Positions 1 to 5,819 of a stretch of 5,819 nt of DNA are shown here, piece after piece. The translations under genes and the position numbers were made by a program. The first letter of the stretch is position 1. Every line of letters starts with the position of its first letter. This stretch comes from Bacteroidota bacterium (lineage in GTDB: Bacteria > Bacteroidota > Bacteroidia > Chitinophagales > LD1), in assembly GCA_003165135.1 (NCBI GenBank), contig PLSN01000348.1:1-5819 (forward strand), read 5' to 3'. The notes beneath the pieces were generated by a model. That model had not been told where the DNA came from. It did no database searches and was given only the letters and a program-made list of their open reading frames with translations.

Positions 1-1767
1 GTCAGCGTGGGCTATATGGACCCTGGCAACTGGGCCACTGACATAGCTGGTGGTAGCCAATTCGGATATAAACTTCTCTGGATACTCCTTCTGTCAAATC
101 TGATCGCACTCCTGCTTCAGAGCCTCAGCGCACGTCTTGGCATAGTACGTGGCCGTGATCTCGCACAGGTATCGCGAGAGACATACCCGCCTCTTGTCAA
201 TTTCGCTCTATATATACTCGCTGAGATCGCAATAGCCGCCTGTGACCTGGCAGAGGTATTGGGTATGGCGATAGGATTGAACCTGCTGTTTCACATACCT
301 ATGCTATATGGGGTTGGCATCGGGATACTGGATACTTTTATCATCCTCTATCTCCAGCAAAAAGGTATACGCTATATGGAGATCATCATCTTTAGCCTCA
401 TATCAGTGATCGGACTATGTTTTCTGGTTGAGATCTTTTTTGCAAAACCTGATGCAGGATCTATAATGCATGGTTTTGTTCCTTCATCACTCAATGGCAG
501 TGCCCTATATATAGCTATCGGCATTATAGGCGCCACGGTGATGCCTCACAATCTCTACCTGCATTCATCACTGGTGCAAACCCGTCGCAACGGCACCGAC
601 CAAAACAGTATAGCCCGTGCTATCAAGTATAATTTCTGGGACTCTGCTATAGCGCTCAACCTGGCATTTTTTGTCAATGCAGCAATACTCATAGTCGCCG
701 CAGCTGTTTTCTATACCAATGGATACCATAAAGTCGTAGAGATACAGGATGCCCATGACCTGCTCGCACCGCTGATGGGCAGATCTATCGCTCCTGTCTT
801 GTTTGCGATAGCCCTGATCGCAGCAGGCCAGATATCTACGATCACGGGTACGCTGGCAGGACAAATAGTAATGGAAGGCTATCTCGACCTGCGTATCGCA
901 CCATGGCTCCGAAGGCTCATCACCAGGAGCATAGCCGTGATACCTGCACTATTTGTGATCTACTATCTGGGTGATGACAAGGTAGGCGATATGCTTATAT
1001 TCAGTCAGGTGGTACTCAGTTTGCAATTGGGCTTCGCCGTGATTCCTTTGATCCATTTTGTGAGTGATAAAAAACGTATGGGCATATTTGCCATCAGTCC
1101 ATTTCTCAGGCTTCTGTCATGGATCACAGCGATAGTGATCCTTGGGCTGAATATTAAGCTGATCATCGAGACCTTGAGCGACTGGCATGAGAAGTTATCC
1201 CAATATCCAATATTATATTATGGCTTAGTGATACCGATCATAGTTTTAGCTTTTATTCTATTGATAGTAGCCACGATATATCCATTACTTAACCGCGCAA
1301 AAAAAGAATACCCCATCCTCACGCATGGCTATTCTCATGATCTACCTCTGATAGAAAAACAGGTCTATCCGCGTATTGCGATCTGTGTAGACTTCTCATC
1401 GAGTGATGTCAAAGCGCTGACACATGGTATATCGCAGGGGGGCAAGGAGTCTGTCTTTTATCTTATACATATCGTAGAGTCTGCCACAGCGCGAGCAGTG
1501 GGTGCTGAAACACGAGACTATGAGACACTCGAAGATTGGAAAAACCTCCAGACCTATGGAGATAAACTCAGGGCACAAGGATATAATATAGAGGAAAAAT
1601 TAAGCTTCGGCAGCCCGCGTGCGGCCATACCTAAAATAGTAAATGAACTCAATACATCTCTTCTGGTGATCGGCTCTCATGGACATGAAGGACTTCAGGA
1701 TATCATCTATGGAGAAACAATTCAAGCAGTAAGGCATAAGGTCAAGTGCCCCATACTGATAGTGTGA
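1..1767 (+). CDS. mntH: Nramp-family divalent metal (Mn2+/Fe2+) transporter with C-terminal UspA domain, 5' end missing
   Basis: Inner-membrane, proton-coupled importer of Mn2+/Fe2+ of the Nramp family. The reading frame is open to the left edge. The GTG at 7 is in frame but is an internal valine, because the TM1 metal-binding motif DPGN (19-30) follows at once and normally sits 30-50 residues into the protein. Other Nramp landmarks are the TM6 MPH motif (541-549), a GQISTITGTLAGQ stretch from 826 (usually GQSST), and the TM10 SQVVLSLQ segment with its conserved Gln at 1006-1008, followed by LGF where LPF is common. Hydrophobic segments continue to about 1280. A charged linker then leads to a UspA domain (about 1366-1764) with an early VDFSSS motif, a GSHGH glycine loop (1672-1686) and a typical RHKVKCPILIV end. 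Its nucleotide-binding signature reads G-x2-G-x9-G-E-T, not G-(S/T). The gene ends in tandem TGA codons. The family assignment is certain; the metal preference is inferred. Confidence 0.95.
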   Translation, partial: VSVGYMDPGNWATDIAGGSQFGYKLLWILLLSNLIALLLQSLSARLGIVRGRDLAQVSRETYPPLVNFALYILAEIAIAACDLAEVLGMAIGLNLLFHIPMLYGVGIGILDTFIILYLQQKGIRYMEIIIFSLISVIGLCFLVEIFFAKPDAGSIMHGFVPSSLNGSALYIAIGIIGATVMPHNLYLHSSLVQTRRNGTDQNSIARAIKYNFWDSAIALNLAFFVNAAILIVAAAVFYTNGYHKVVEIQDAHDLLAPLMGRSIAPVLFAIALIAAGQISTITGTLAGQIVMEGYLDLRIAPWLRRLITRSIAVIPALFVIYYLGDDKVGDMLIFSQVVLSLQLGFAVIPLIHFVSDKKRMGIFAISPFLRLLSWITAIVILGLNIKLIIETLSDWHEKLSQYPILYYGLVIPIIVLAFILLIVATIYPLLNRAKKEYPILTHGYSHDLPLIEKQVYPRIAICVDFSSSDVKALTHGISQGGKESVFYLIHIVESATARAVGAETRDYETLEDWKNLQTYGDKLRAQGYNIEEKLSFGSPRAAIPKIVNELNTSLLVIGSHGHEGLQDIIYGETIQAVRHKVKCPILIV

Positions 1768-1822
1768 TGAAATGACTGAAAAGTAAAATCGTCTCTGAAT
1801 AATATTTTCAAATGTCTTGCTT

Positions 1823-1858
1823 AACAAAAGCAGGGCGCTTTTGTTTTCTGTTATTTCT
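1823..1858 (+). terminator. Intrinsic (Rho-independent) terminator after the transporter gene
   Basis: AACAAAAGC (1823-1831) pairs perfectly with GCTTTTGTT (1837-1845) across a 5-base loop, AGGGC. A T-rich run, TTCTGTTATTTCTT, follows directly. It lies 55 bases after the transporter's stop codon and points the right way to end that transcript. The outer part of the stem is A/T rich, so its strength is moderate. The opposite strand has a weaker T-run, so I call it for the plus strand only. It implies that the pirin gene downstream has its own promoter. Confidence 0.72.
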
Positions 1859-1931
1859 TAGCTCTACAAAGTTCTGCGAAGAAATCTTTATCACTTTGCG
1901 TCCCGGATTCCCGATTTCCTGATTACTCTTT

Positions 1932-1939
1932 TATATTTA
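1932..1939 (+). promoter_or_regulatory. Possible Bacteroidota -7 promoter element ahead of the pirin gene
   Basis: TATATTTA matches the Bacteroidota -7 consensus TAnnTTTG at all but the last base. A promoter is expected between the terminator at 1823-1858 and the pirin ATG at 1951. Against it, no TTG/TTTG (-33) element lies at the usual distance; the nearest TTTG, at 1895-1898, is much too far upstream. A transcript from here would also begin only a few bases before the ATG. The rest of 1859-1950 shows no other clear signal. This is a weak call. Confidence 0.2.
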
Positions 1940-1950
1940 CAAAAAATGCC

Positions 1951-2829
1951 ATGTCAAATATTAATCTGATCATCGAAGAGCGCCCACGGGAAGTGGGAAA
2001 TTTTCTGGTAGGAAGGCTGCTGCCTTTTCGTACCAAGAGAATGGTGGGGCCATTTATTTTTATAGACCACATGGGGCCGATGAAAATGGGCATAGGCGAG
2101 AATATGGACGTTCCACCGCATCCGCATATCGGGCTATCGACGCTGACCTATCTTTTTGACGGCAATATCATTCATAAAGACAGCCTCGGCACTGAGATAG
2201 AGATCAAACCCGGTCAGGTCAACTGGATGACTGCGGGAAGCGGCATCGTACATTCTGAAAGGACACCTGAATATCTCCGCCATAAAGATAAATCTGCACA
2301 TGGCCTCCAGATATGGGTGGCGCTGCCCAAAGAATTTGAGCAAATGACACCAACATTTGTCCACGTTAATGAAGAAGATCTGCCACATTGGGAACAAGAT
2401 GGTATATCATATAAACTGATCGCAGGAGAGTTTGATGGTCGAAAATCACCTGTGCCCGTATACAGCCCGCTATATTATTTGCAATTGAAAAGCAAACAGC
2501 GACAAACTGTAAAGATCGGCGGCAAGCTCTATGGTGAATGCGGCCTCTATATCCTCGAAGGAAGTATAGAAAGTGAGGGTAATAGCTATGCCCCAAGGGA
2601 ACTGCTGGTAGCTAAGGACAGCAAGATTTGCGAATTCATCATGGAAGAAAGTACGACGGTCTTCTTTTTCGGTGGTGAGCCTTTTCCCGAAGGGAGATTG
2701 ATCTATTGGAATTTTGTAGCTACCGATCAGGCGCTCATTGACAAGGCAAAAGATAAATGGCGCGCACAGGAGTTTGCAAAGGTCAAAGGTGAAACAGATT
2801 TTATACCATTACCGCTCGAACATAAATAA
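1951..2829 (+). CDS. Pirin family protein (bicupin, YhhW-like)
   Basis: Complete 292-residue cytoplasmic protein of usual pirin length. The N-terminal cupin (about residues 1-125) contains PHPHIGLSTLTYLFDG and GIVHSE, giving metal ligands His57, His59, His101 and Glu103, the same spacing as in E. coli YhhW and human pirin. The C-terminal pirin domain (about 170-290) carries GGEPFPEGR, YWNFVATD and the closing FIPLP motif. Some bacterial pirins are metal-dependent quercetin 2,3-dioxygenases and others bind regulatory or metabolic partners. The intact ligand set supports metal binding, but the substrate cannot be read from sequence. The ATG at 1951 is chosen because SNINLIIEERPREVGNFLVGR is the expected pirin N-terminus. 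The leader is A-rich without a Shine-Dalgarno sequence, as is usual in Bacteroidota. The next gene starts five bases after the stop, suggesting co-transcription. Confidence 0.95.
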   Translation: MSNINLIIEERPREVGNFLVGRLLPFRTKRMVGPFIFIDHMGPMKMGIGENMDVPPHPHIGLSTLTYLFDGNIIHKDSLGTEIEIKPGQVNWMTAGSGIVHSERTPEYLRHKDKSAHGLQIWVALPKEFEQMTPTFVHVNEEDLPHWEQDGISYKLIAGEFDGRKSPVPVYSPLYYLQLKSKQRQTVKIGGKLYGECGLYILEGSIESEGNSYAPRELLVAKDSKICEFIMEESTTVFFFGGEPFPEGRLIYWNFVATDQALIDKAKDKWRAQEFAKVKGETDFIPLPLEHK

Positions 2830-2834
2830 ACTGT

Positions 2835-3182
2835 ATGGCATACAATGAGACGCTGGCAGACAGGATACGCGAAGCGCTGGCAGATATGCCCGACGTGACG
2901 GAGAAAAAGATGTTTCGGGGTGTGACCTTCATGGTCAATGGGAAAATGTGTATCAGTGTGGGAGATGATGAGATACTATGTCGCATTGATCCGGCGGAAT
3001 ATGAGACGCTGATGGAAAGAAAAGATGTGCGCCAGATGATACACGGAGGCAGAGCGATGAAAGGATGGGTATTCGTAGGGCCGGAGGGCACCAAAACCAA
3101 AAGGGACCTTGATTTCTGGATCAATCATTGTCTTGCATTCAATGAAGAAGCTAAAGCTTCTAAAAAATCAAAGAAGAAATAG
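2835..3182 (+). CDS. Stand-alone TfoX N-terminal-domain protein (TfoX/Sxy family)
   Basis: A 115-residue protein that is almost entirely one TfoX N-terminal domain. Typical features are an N-terminal helix (ETLADRIREAL), EKKMFRGVTFMVNGKMC (about 23-39), the CRIDPAEYETL segment (49-59) and GGRAMKGWVFV (71-81). The family usually has MFGG; here the first glycine is Arg28. The TfoX C-terminal domain found in proteobacterial competence regulators (TfoX/Sxy) is absent, so a competence role should not be assumed. Short single-domain versions are common and uncharacterised. The C-terminus is a lysine-rich tail (KASKKSKKK), which could contact nucleic acid; this is inference. It starts five bases after the pirin stop with no Shine-Dalgarno sequence, so translation may be coupled to pirin. 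Its stop lies six bases from the stop of the convergent BrkB gene. Confidence 0.9.
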   Translation: MAYNETLADRIREALADMPDVTEKKMFRGVTFMVNGKMCISVGDDEILCRIDPAEYETLMERKDVRQMIHGGRAMKGWVFVGPEGTKTKRDLDFWINHCLAFNEEAKASKKSKKK

Positions 3183-3188
3183 GGGAGG

Positions 3189-4121
3189 TCATATATTAGC
3201 ACTTGCTGCCAGATGTTCATCTGCCCTGCTATGTGCCTCTTCATGCGACTCGATGGCATGTGGGTCGAGCGAATAGCCACGGTTCATGGCCAGTGCTCGG
3301 GTGAACTGTGCCCCAAAAAAAACGATCTGCGAAGAGTAATATACCCACAGTAGTATCATGACCGAACTGCCCACCGCGCCATATTTTGTAGTGACGTGCA
3401 TCGTACCGATATAAAAACTGATCAGGTGCTTTCCCAAACTAAACAGTATTGCGGTAAAGAATGCACCTTCCCACACCATCATCCATTTTAGCTTGGCATC
3501 AGAGAGAAATTTAAAAACAAAAGCAAACAGTATCGTAGAGGCTACGAGTGATAGTGTGTGATGGAAAATATTGATAGCCCAGAAAGATAAACCCGAAAAA
3601 GAGGAAGAGAGATAATCGGAAAATGCCGTGACTCCTGCATGTATGACCAGTGAAACGAGCAGCAGCAGTGCCACGCAGATGATCATGCCAAATGAAAATA
3701 CATTAGTCAGGAAATATTCTATGACCGGTTTTTTGGCGTGTGGCTTCACTTCCCAGATCGTATTGAGTGAGGTACGAAGTTGGTTGAATACCGTCGTGGC
3801 ACCGATCACCAGAAATAAAGTCGCTGCAGCTGTAGTGAGAAAAGTTTTACCTGGATTATAGACCGCTTTGATCACATTCTCTATCTGCACAGCCCCGCTC
3901 TGGCCGAGGAAACCCTGGAGCTGGTCCTTAACCTCGCCCTGCACGGCATGTGGACCGAGAAACTCACCCACTAGTGTGATCACGATCACGATCACGGGAG
4001 CGATAGAGAATATCATATAGTATGATAGTGCCGCACTAAGCGTCCCTATATCATGCTCCGAATATAGTTTGTAAGTGCTCCTGAATACGTCAATGACAGT
4101 ATATATCCGTTTTGATTTCAT
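3189..4121 (-). CDS. YihY/virulence factor BrkB family inner-membrane protein
   Basis: A complete 310-residue polytopic membrane protein of normal family length. Family marks are the first membrane helix AALSYYMIFSIAPVIVIV (30-47), GATTVFNQLRTSLNTIWEV (107-125), and the last-helix region YGAVGSSVMILLWVYYSSQ (247-265) followed by GAQFTRA. About six hydrophobic segments are visible, the usual number. The family was formerly labelled ribonuclease BN in error. BrkB was linked to serum resistance in Bordetella, and the molecular function is still unsettled. The polar C-terminal tail (about 282-310) is rich in His and Glu, with His at 288, 293, 297 and 303. The codons for V43-I48 are a perfect GTGATC triplication. 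The ATG at 4121 gives a standard N-terminus. The gene lies 19 bp after the small secreted-protein gene and is probably the last gene of a three-gene operon. Confidence 0.93.
   Translation of the reverse strand: MKSKRIYTVIDVFRSTYKLYSEHDIGTLSAALSYYMIFSIAPVIVIVITLVGEFLGPHAVQGEVKDQLQGFLGQSGAVQIENVIKAVYNPGKTFLTTAAATLFLVIGATTVFNQLRTSLNTIWEVKPHAKKPVIEYFLTNVFSFGMIICVALLLLVSLVIHAGVTAFSDYLSSSFSGLSFWAINIFHHTLSLVASTILFAFVFKFLSDAKLKWMMVWEGAFFTAILFSLGKHLISFYIGTMHVTTKYGAVGSSVMILLWVYYSSQIVFFGAQFTRALAMNRGYSLDPHAIESHEEAHSRADEHLAASANI
3978..3995. repeat. Hexanucleotide tandem repeat (GATCAC)3 inside the BrkB gene
   Basis: Three perfect copies of GATCAC lie end to end. On the coding strand they read GTGATC three times and encode Val-Ile-Val-Ile-Val-Ile (residues 43-48) in the first membrane helix. 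Gain or loss of a unit would add or remove one Val-Ile pair without a frameshift. The repeat adjoins two overlapping 8-bp palindromes, CACTAGTG (3969-3976) and GTGATCAC (3976-3983). It may simply reflect codon choice in a hydrophobic helix. Confidence 0.85.
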
Positions 4122-4140
4122 AAAGGCGGGAATAGCTTGT

Positions 4141-4587
4141 TTATTGCAAAAGAATAGAGACCTGGGTCAGCACTCCCTGCTCGTACCAATAGGTCATCAC
4201 ATACTTACCAAAATGATATTCCGAATAGCCGGAGTTTATATATTCCATGGTTGGCTTGCCCAGTATTTTTATTACTTCAGCACTGCTTAGCCCAAACGTC
4301 ACCCCTTTGGGGAGTTTATTGGTATAGCTGCCATAGAGCGAATTGCTTTTGTAAATGCTCATATCGACTATAGTATCGTTTTTTGTCGTGATATCAATGC
4401 CGTTTTTGAAAGTGGAATACTTGATGCCTGCGGTATTTTTGATCTCATAGGCATTGAAAAAATTCTGCGTGGCAGGTGCATCGGTTTTAGTACCGACAAA
4501 ACTGATCAGTGCGTCGCCTTCGATGGTTTGTGCCTGGATGGATAGCATCAGTATGAGTGCTAACGATAGGGTGATTATTTTTTTCAT
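4141..4587 (-). CDS. Small secreted protein with a BamE/SmpA-like motif, function unknown
   Basis: A 148-residue protein. Residues 1-19 form a signal peptide: two lysines, a long Leu/Ile-rich core, and a likely signal peptidase I site after SIQA. No lipobox cysteine is present, so it is not an obvious lipoprotein. The mature part is mostly polar with a beta-rich look. Around residues 92-112, LPKGVTFGLSSAEVIKILGKP resembles the helix and LG-x-P turn of BamE/SmpA-like domains, and is followed by short strands ending in GVLTQVSILL. The first half shows a similar pattern (FVGTK, then IDITTKNDTIVDMSIY), so the protein may contain two related repeats. I do not recognise a specific family or function. 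It lies 12 bp after the glycosyltransferase-like gene and 19 bp before the BrkB gene. An AAGGAA lies 15 bases before the ATG, rather far for a ribosome-binding site. Confidence 0.75.
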   Translation of the reverse strand: MKKIITLSLALILMLSIQAQTIEGDALISFVGTKTDAPATQNFFNAYEIKNTAGIKYSTFKNGIDITTKNDTIVDMSIYKSNSLYGSYTNKLPKGVTFGLSSAEVIKILGKPTMEYINSGYSEYHFGKYVMTYWYEQGVLTQVSILLQ

Positions 4588-4599
4588 GGCATTGGGTTT

Positions 4600-5819
4600 T
4601 TATTCCTTATTTTCTATAATGGTCTGTATGGAGCTGAGGCTCGCACTTTTATTGGTGTGATCAAAATGAAACAAGACACCTGTTTTTATTTTTCTCTTTT
4701 TGAGGAATTCAAGCGCATCGCTTTGAGACTGCACCAGCAGGATATTTCTCTCTGCATAAAAAACAGTCTCCGGACTGGGCTTCTCATCTGAAAAAGCAAC
4801 CTCATCTTTAGGACATTCTTTTTTTACGATTTCTCCCATTTTCATTTCGAGGTCATAATCAGTACCCTTCAGAGAATGACTGCCGGGCATATTTGTCAGA
4901 TAGAACTGAGTGATCAAAAGTCCTATCGTGAGCAGCACAAATCCGTTGACAGCCTTTTCAGAAAACACACCTGATTTTTTCACCTTATCATATAGTATGC
5001 CTATCAGCACACTGAAAAATAAAGAAGCATACAATACAGTAAAATCCTGCTCTGAATATTGCATAAAGACCAGATGCATCAATACTACAGGCAGCACTGA
5101 CAGCCAGATAAATCGATAACCATTGTCAGAAAAGACGATTTTGAGTTTCGCCTTTGTGATGGCGATCCAAGCGAAACCCGCGATCAGTATGTAGATGGCA
5201 AGATAGTTGACCAGATAGTTGTATATAATGTCCTTGAACAGGATAAAATAGGCGAACAGGAAATGTAAAAAGCCATGATGGATATGGGTCACACTGCCTC
5301 TGAGCACATAGCGGTTGATGATCTCGTGTATGTATGCCTCCATGCCATTGATCTGCGAATACTGATAGGTGATAAGGCGAAGGGTGAAGAAAATAACAAT
5401 GATCGTGCTCCATATCAATACCCTGAAGCCTCGGATATCGCGCACATGGAGAAGGCTGTATACCAATACCCCGAATGCGAAGAATACTCCCAGCCACGAT
5501 GTATACATCATGATAAAAAGTATAAGGATATAGCCTAAGATATATTTCGGTACATAAAACTTTCTCCTGAGTACCATCTTCAGCACTATGTAGACACCGA
5601 TCACAAACGGCAAATGAACAGCCATATCACTCATGTAGACATTGCCCTGAAACCATAACGTAGCCGGCAGAAAGAGATATACAGTGTAAGCTACGAATGA
5701 GGGAAAATGCAGATAGCTCCGCGCCCGGTTGAAGCTAAGCAGGCAAACCGTGAAATAGACAAAGATAGCCGCGAGGAGCCCCATTACCATGTTGAGCAGT
5801 TGTAAGGGCAGTACATCGG
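4600..5819 (-). CDS. Multi-spanning membrane protein, probable GT-C (family 39-like) glycosyltransferase, 5' end missing
   Basis: The frame stays open to the right edge: upstream of the ATG at 5790 the codons read DVLPLQLLN with no stop, so that ATG is probably an internal methionine. About 405 residues are visible. From the Met at 5790, roughly ten hydrophobic helices span residues 1-299. They are followed by a soluble C-terminal region (about 300-396, probably periplasmic) containing DLEMKMGEIVKKECPKDEVAFSDEK, a FYAERNILLV strand and a DALEFLKKRKIKTGVLF unit. The layout PLQLLNMVMGLLAAIFVY, then FLPATLWFQGNVYMSDM, then many helices and a small C-terminal domain resembles polyprenyl-phosphate-sugar-dependent GT-C enzymes (ArnT/PMT type). 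The first loop with the expected catalytic acidic residue lies outside the window, so activity cannot be judged. It could instead be another polytopic envelope protein. It is the first visible gene of the minus-strand operon. Confidence 0.6.
   Translation of the reverse strand, partial: DVLPLQLLNMVMGLLAAIFVYFTVCLLSFNRARSYLHFPSFVAYTVYLFLPATLWFQGNVYMSDMAVHLPFVIGVYIVLKMVLRRKFYVPKYILGYILILFIMMYTSWLGVFFAFGVLVYSLLHVRDIRGFRVLIWSTIIVIFFTLRLITYQYSQINGMEAYIHEIINRYVLRGSVTHIHHGFLHFLFAYFILFKDIIYNYLVNYLAIYILIAGFAWIAITKAKLKIVFSDNGYRFIWLSVLPVVLMHLVFMQYSEQDFTVLYASLFFSVLIGILYDKVKKSGVFSEKAVNGFVLLTIGLLITQFYLTNMPGSHSLKGTDYDLEMKMGEIVKKECPKDEVAFSDEKPSPETVFYAERNILLVQSQSDALEFLKKRKIKTGVLFHFDHTNKSASLSSIQTIIENKE

Noticed and set aside
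7..9. GTG as the real start of the transporter
   Set aside because: The preceding codons are in frame and open, and Nramp proteins have 30-50 residues before the DPGN motif, so the gene begins outside the window.
568..864. Open frame of 98 codons antisense to the transporter
   Set aside because: It is rich in Cys and Arg, has no family resemblance, and overlaps strongly conserved Nramp coding sequence, so it is a shadow.
2801..3124. Open frame of 107 codons antisense to the TfoX_N gene
   Set aside because: It overlaps the pirin end and most of a clearly conserved TfoX_N domain. The Ser/Ile-rich translation is unremarkable.
3146..3161. Hairpin AGAAGC-TAAA-GCTTCT near the end of the TfoX_N gene as a terminator
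   Set aside because: On the plus strand it is followed by A's, not T's. For the minus strand the T-run comes before the hairpin, not after it. It lies inside coding sequence and matches codon use for a Lys/Ala/Ser tail.
2835..3182. Assignment of the TfoX_N protein as a competence regulator
   Set aside because: It lacks the C-terminal TfoX domain, and the known competence role is proteobacterial. No competence genes are nearby.
3210..3223. CAGATG-TT-CATCTG palindrome at the end of the BrkB gene as its terminator
   Set aside because: The stem is short, it lies inside the coding region, and no T-run follows on the minus strand.
4585..4593. AATGCCATG around the secreted-protein start also found at the pirin start (1945-1953)
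   Set aside because: A shared 9-mer at two starts is suggestive, but two instances of a simple sequence are too few to call a motif. The upstream ATG is out of frame in both.
5126..5497. Open frame of 123 codons on the minus strand in another phase
   Set aside because: It lies entirely inside the membrane-protein gene. Its translation is rich in His, Pro and Arg with no recognisable domain, typical of a shifted-frame shadow.
5788..5790. ATG as the real start of the GT-C-like protein
   Set aside because: Nine further in-frame codons (DVLPLQLLN) run to the window edge without a stop and read as a natural part of the first visible helix.

Overview
The window holds six protein-coding genes, the outer two cut by the window edges, and reads as ordinary chromosome of a Bacteroidota bacterium. 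The reasons are the Nramp transporter carrying a C-terminal UspA domain, start codons without Shine-Dalgarno sequences in AT-rich leaders, heavy use of the ATA isoleucine codon, and moderate G+C (mid-40s percent by eye). A Chitinophagales-like member would fit, but the genus cannot be read from this sequence. I see no rRNA, tRNA, CRISPR array, insertion sequence, integrase, attachment site or phage gene.

Left part, plus strand (1-3182). The window opens inside an Nramp-type divalent metal transporter, a few residues before its DPGN motif. A C-terminal universal-stress (UspA) domain follows the membrane part in the same chain. It ends in two consecutive stop codons, and 55 bp later lies a good intrinsic terminator (perfect 9-bp stem, T-rich tail). 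The 183-bp gap at 1768-1950 is the only sizeable intergenic region. It is followed by a pirin-family cupin protein with all four metal ligands, and five bases after its stop by a small stand-alone TfoX N-terminal-domain protein. These two are probably one transcript.

Right part, minus strand (3189-5819). Three genes read leftward with gaps of 12 and 19 bp and are probably one operon: a multi-spanning membrane protein resembling the GT-C/family 39 glycosyltransferases (its start lies beyond the right edge), a small secreted protein with a BamE/SmpA-like motif, and a YihY/BrkB-family inner-membrane protein. The BrkB gene meets the TfoX gene tail to tail with six bases between the stop codons and no recognisable terminator.

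The left-hand genes have stress and metal themes: Mn/Fe uptake with a stress-type nucleotide-binding domain, and a metal-dependent cupin. The right-hand genes are envelope-associated. Nothing shows the two sets to be one system. The points most worth a second look are the transporter-UspA fusion with an altered nucleotide-binding motif, the pirin-TfoX_N pairing, the possible internal duplication in the small secreted protein, the histidine-rich tail of the BrkB protein, and the tight convergent junction. I did not find a clearly new biological system.
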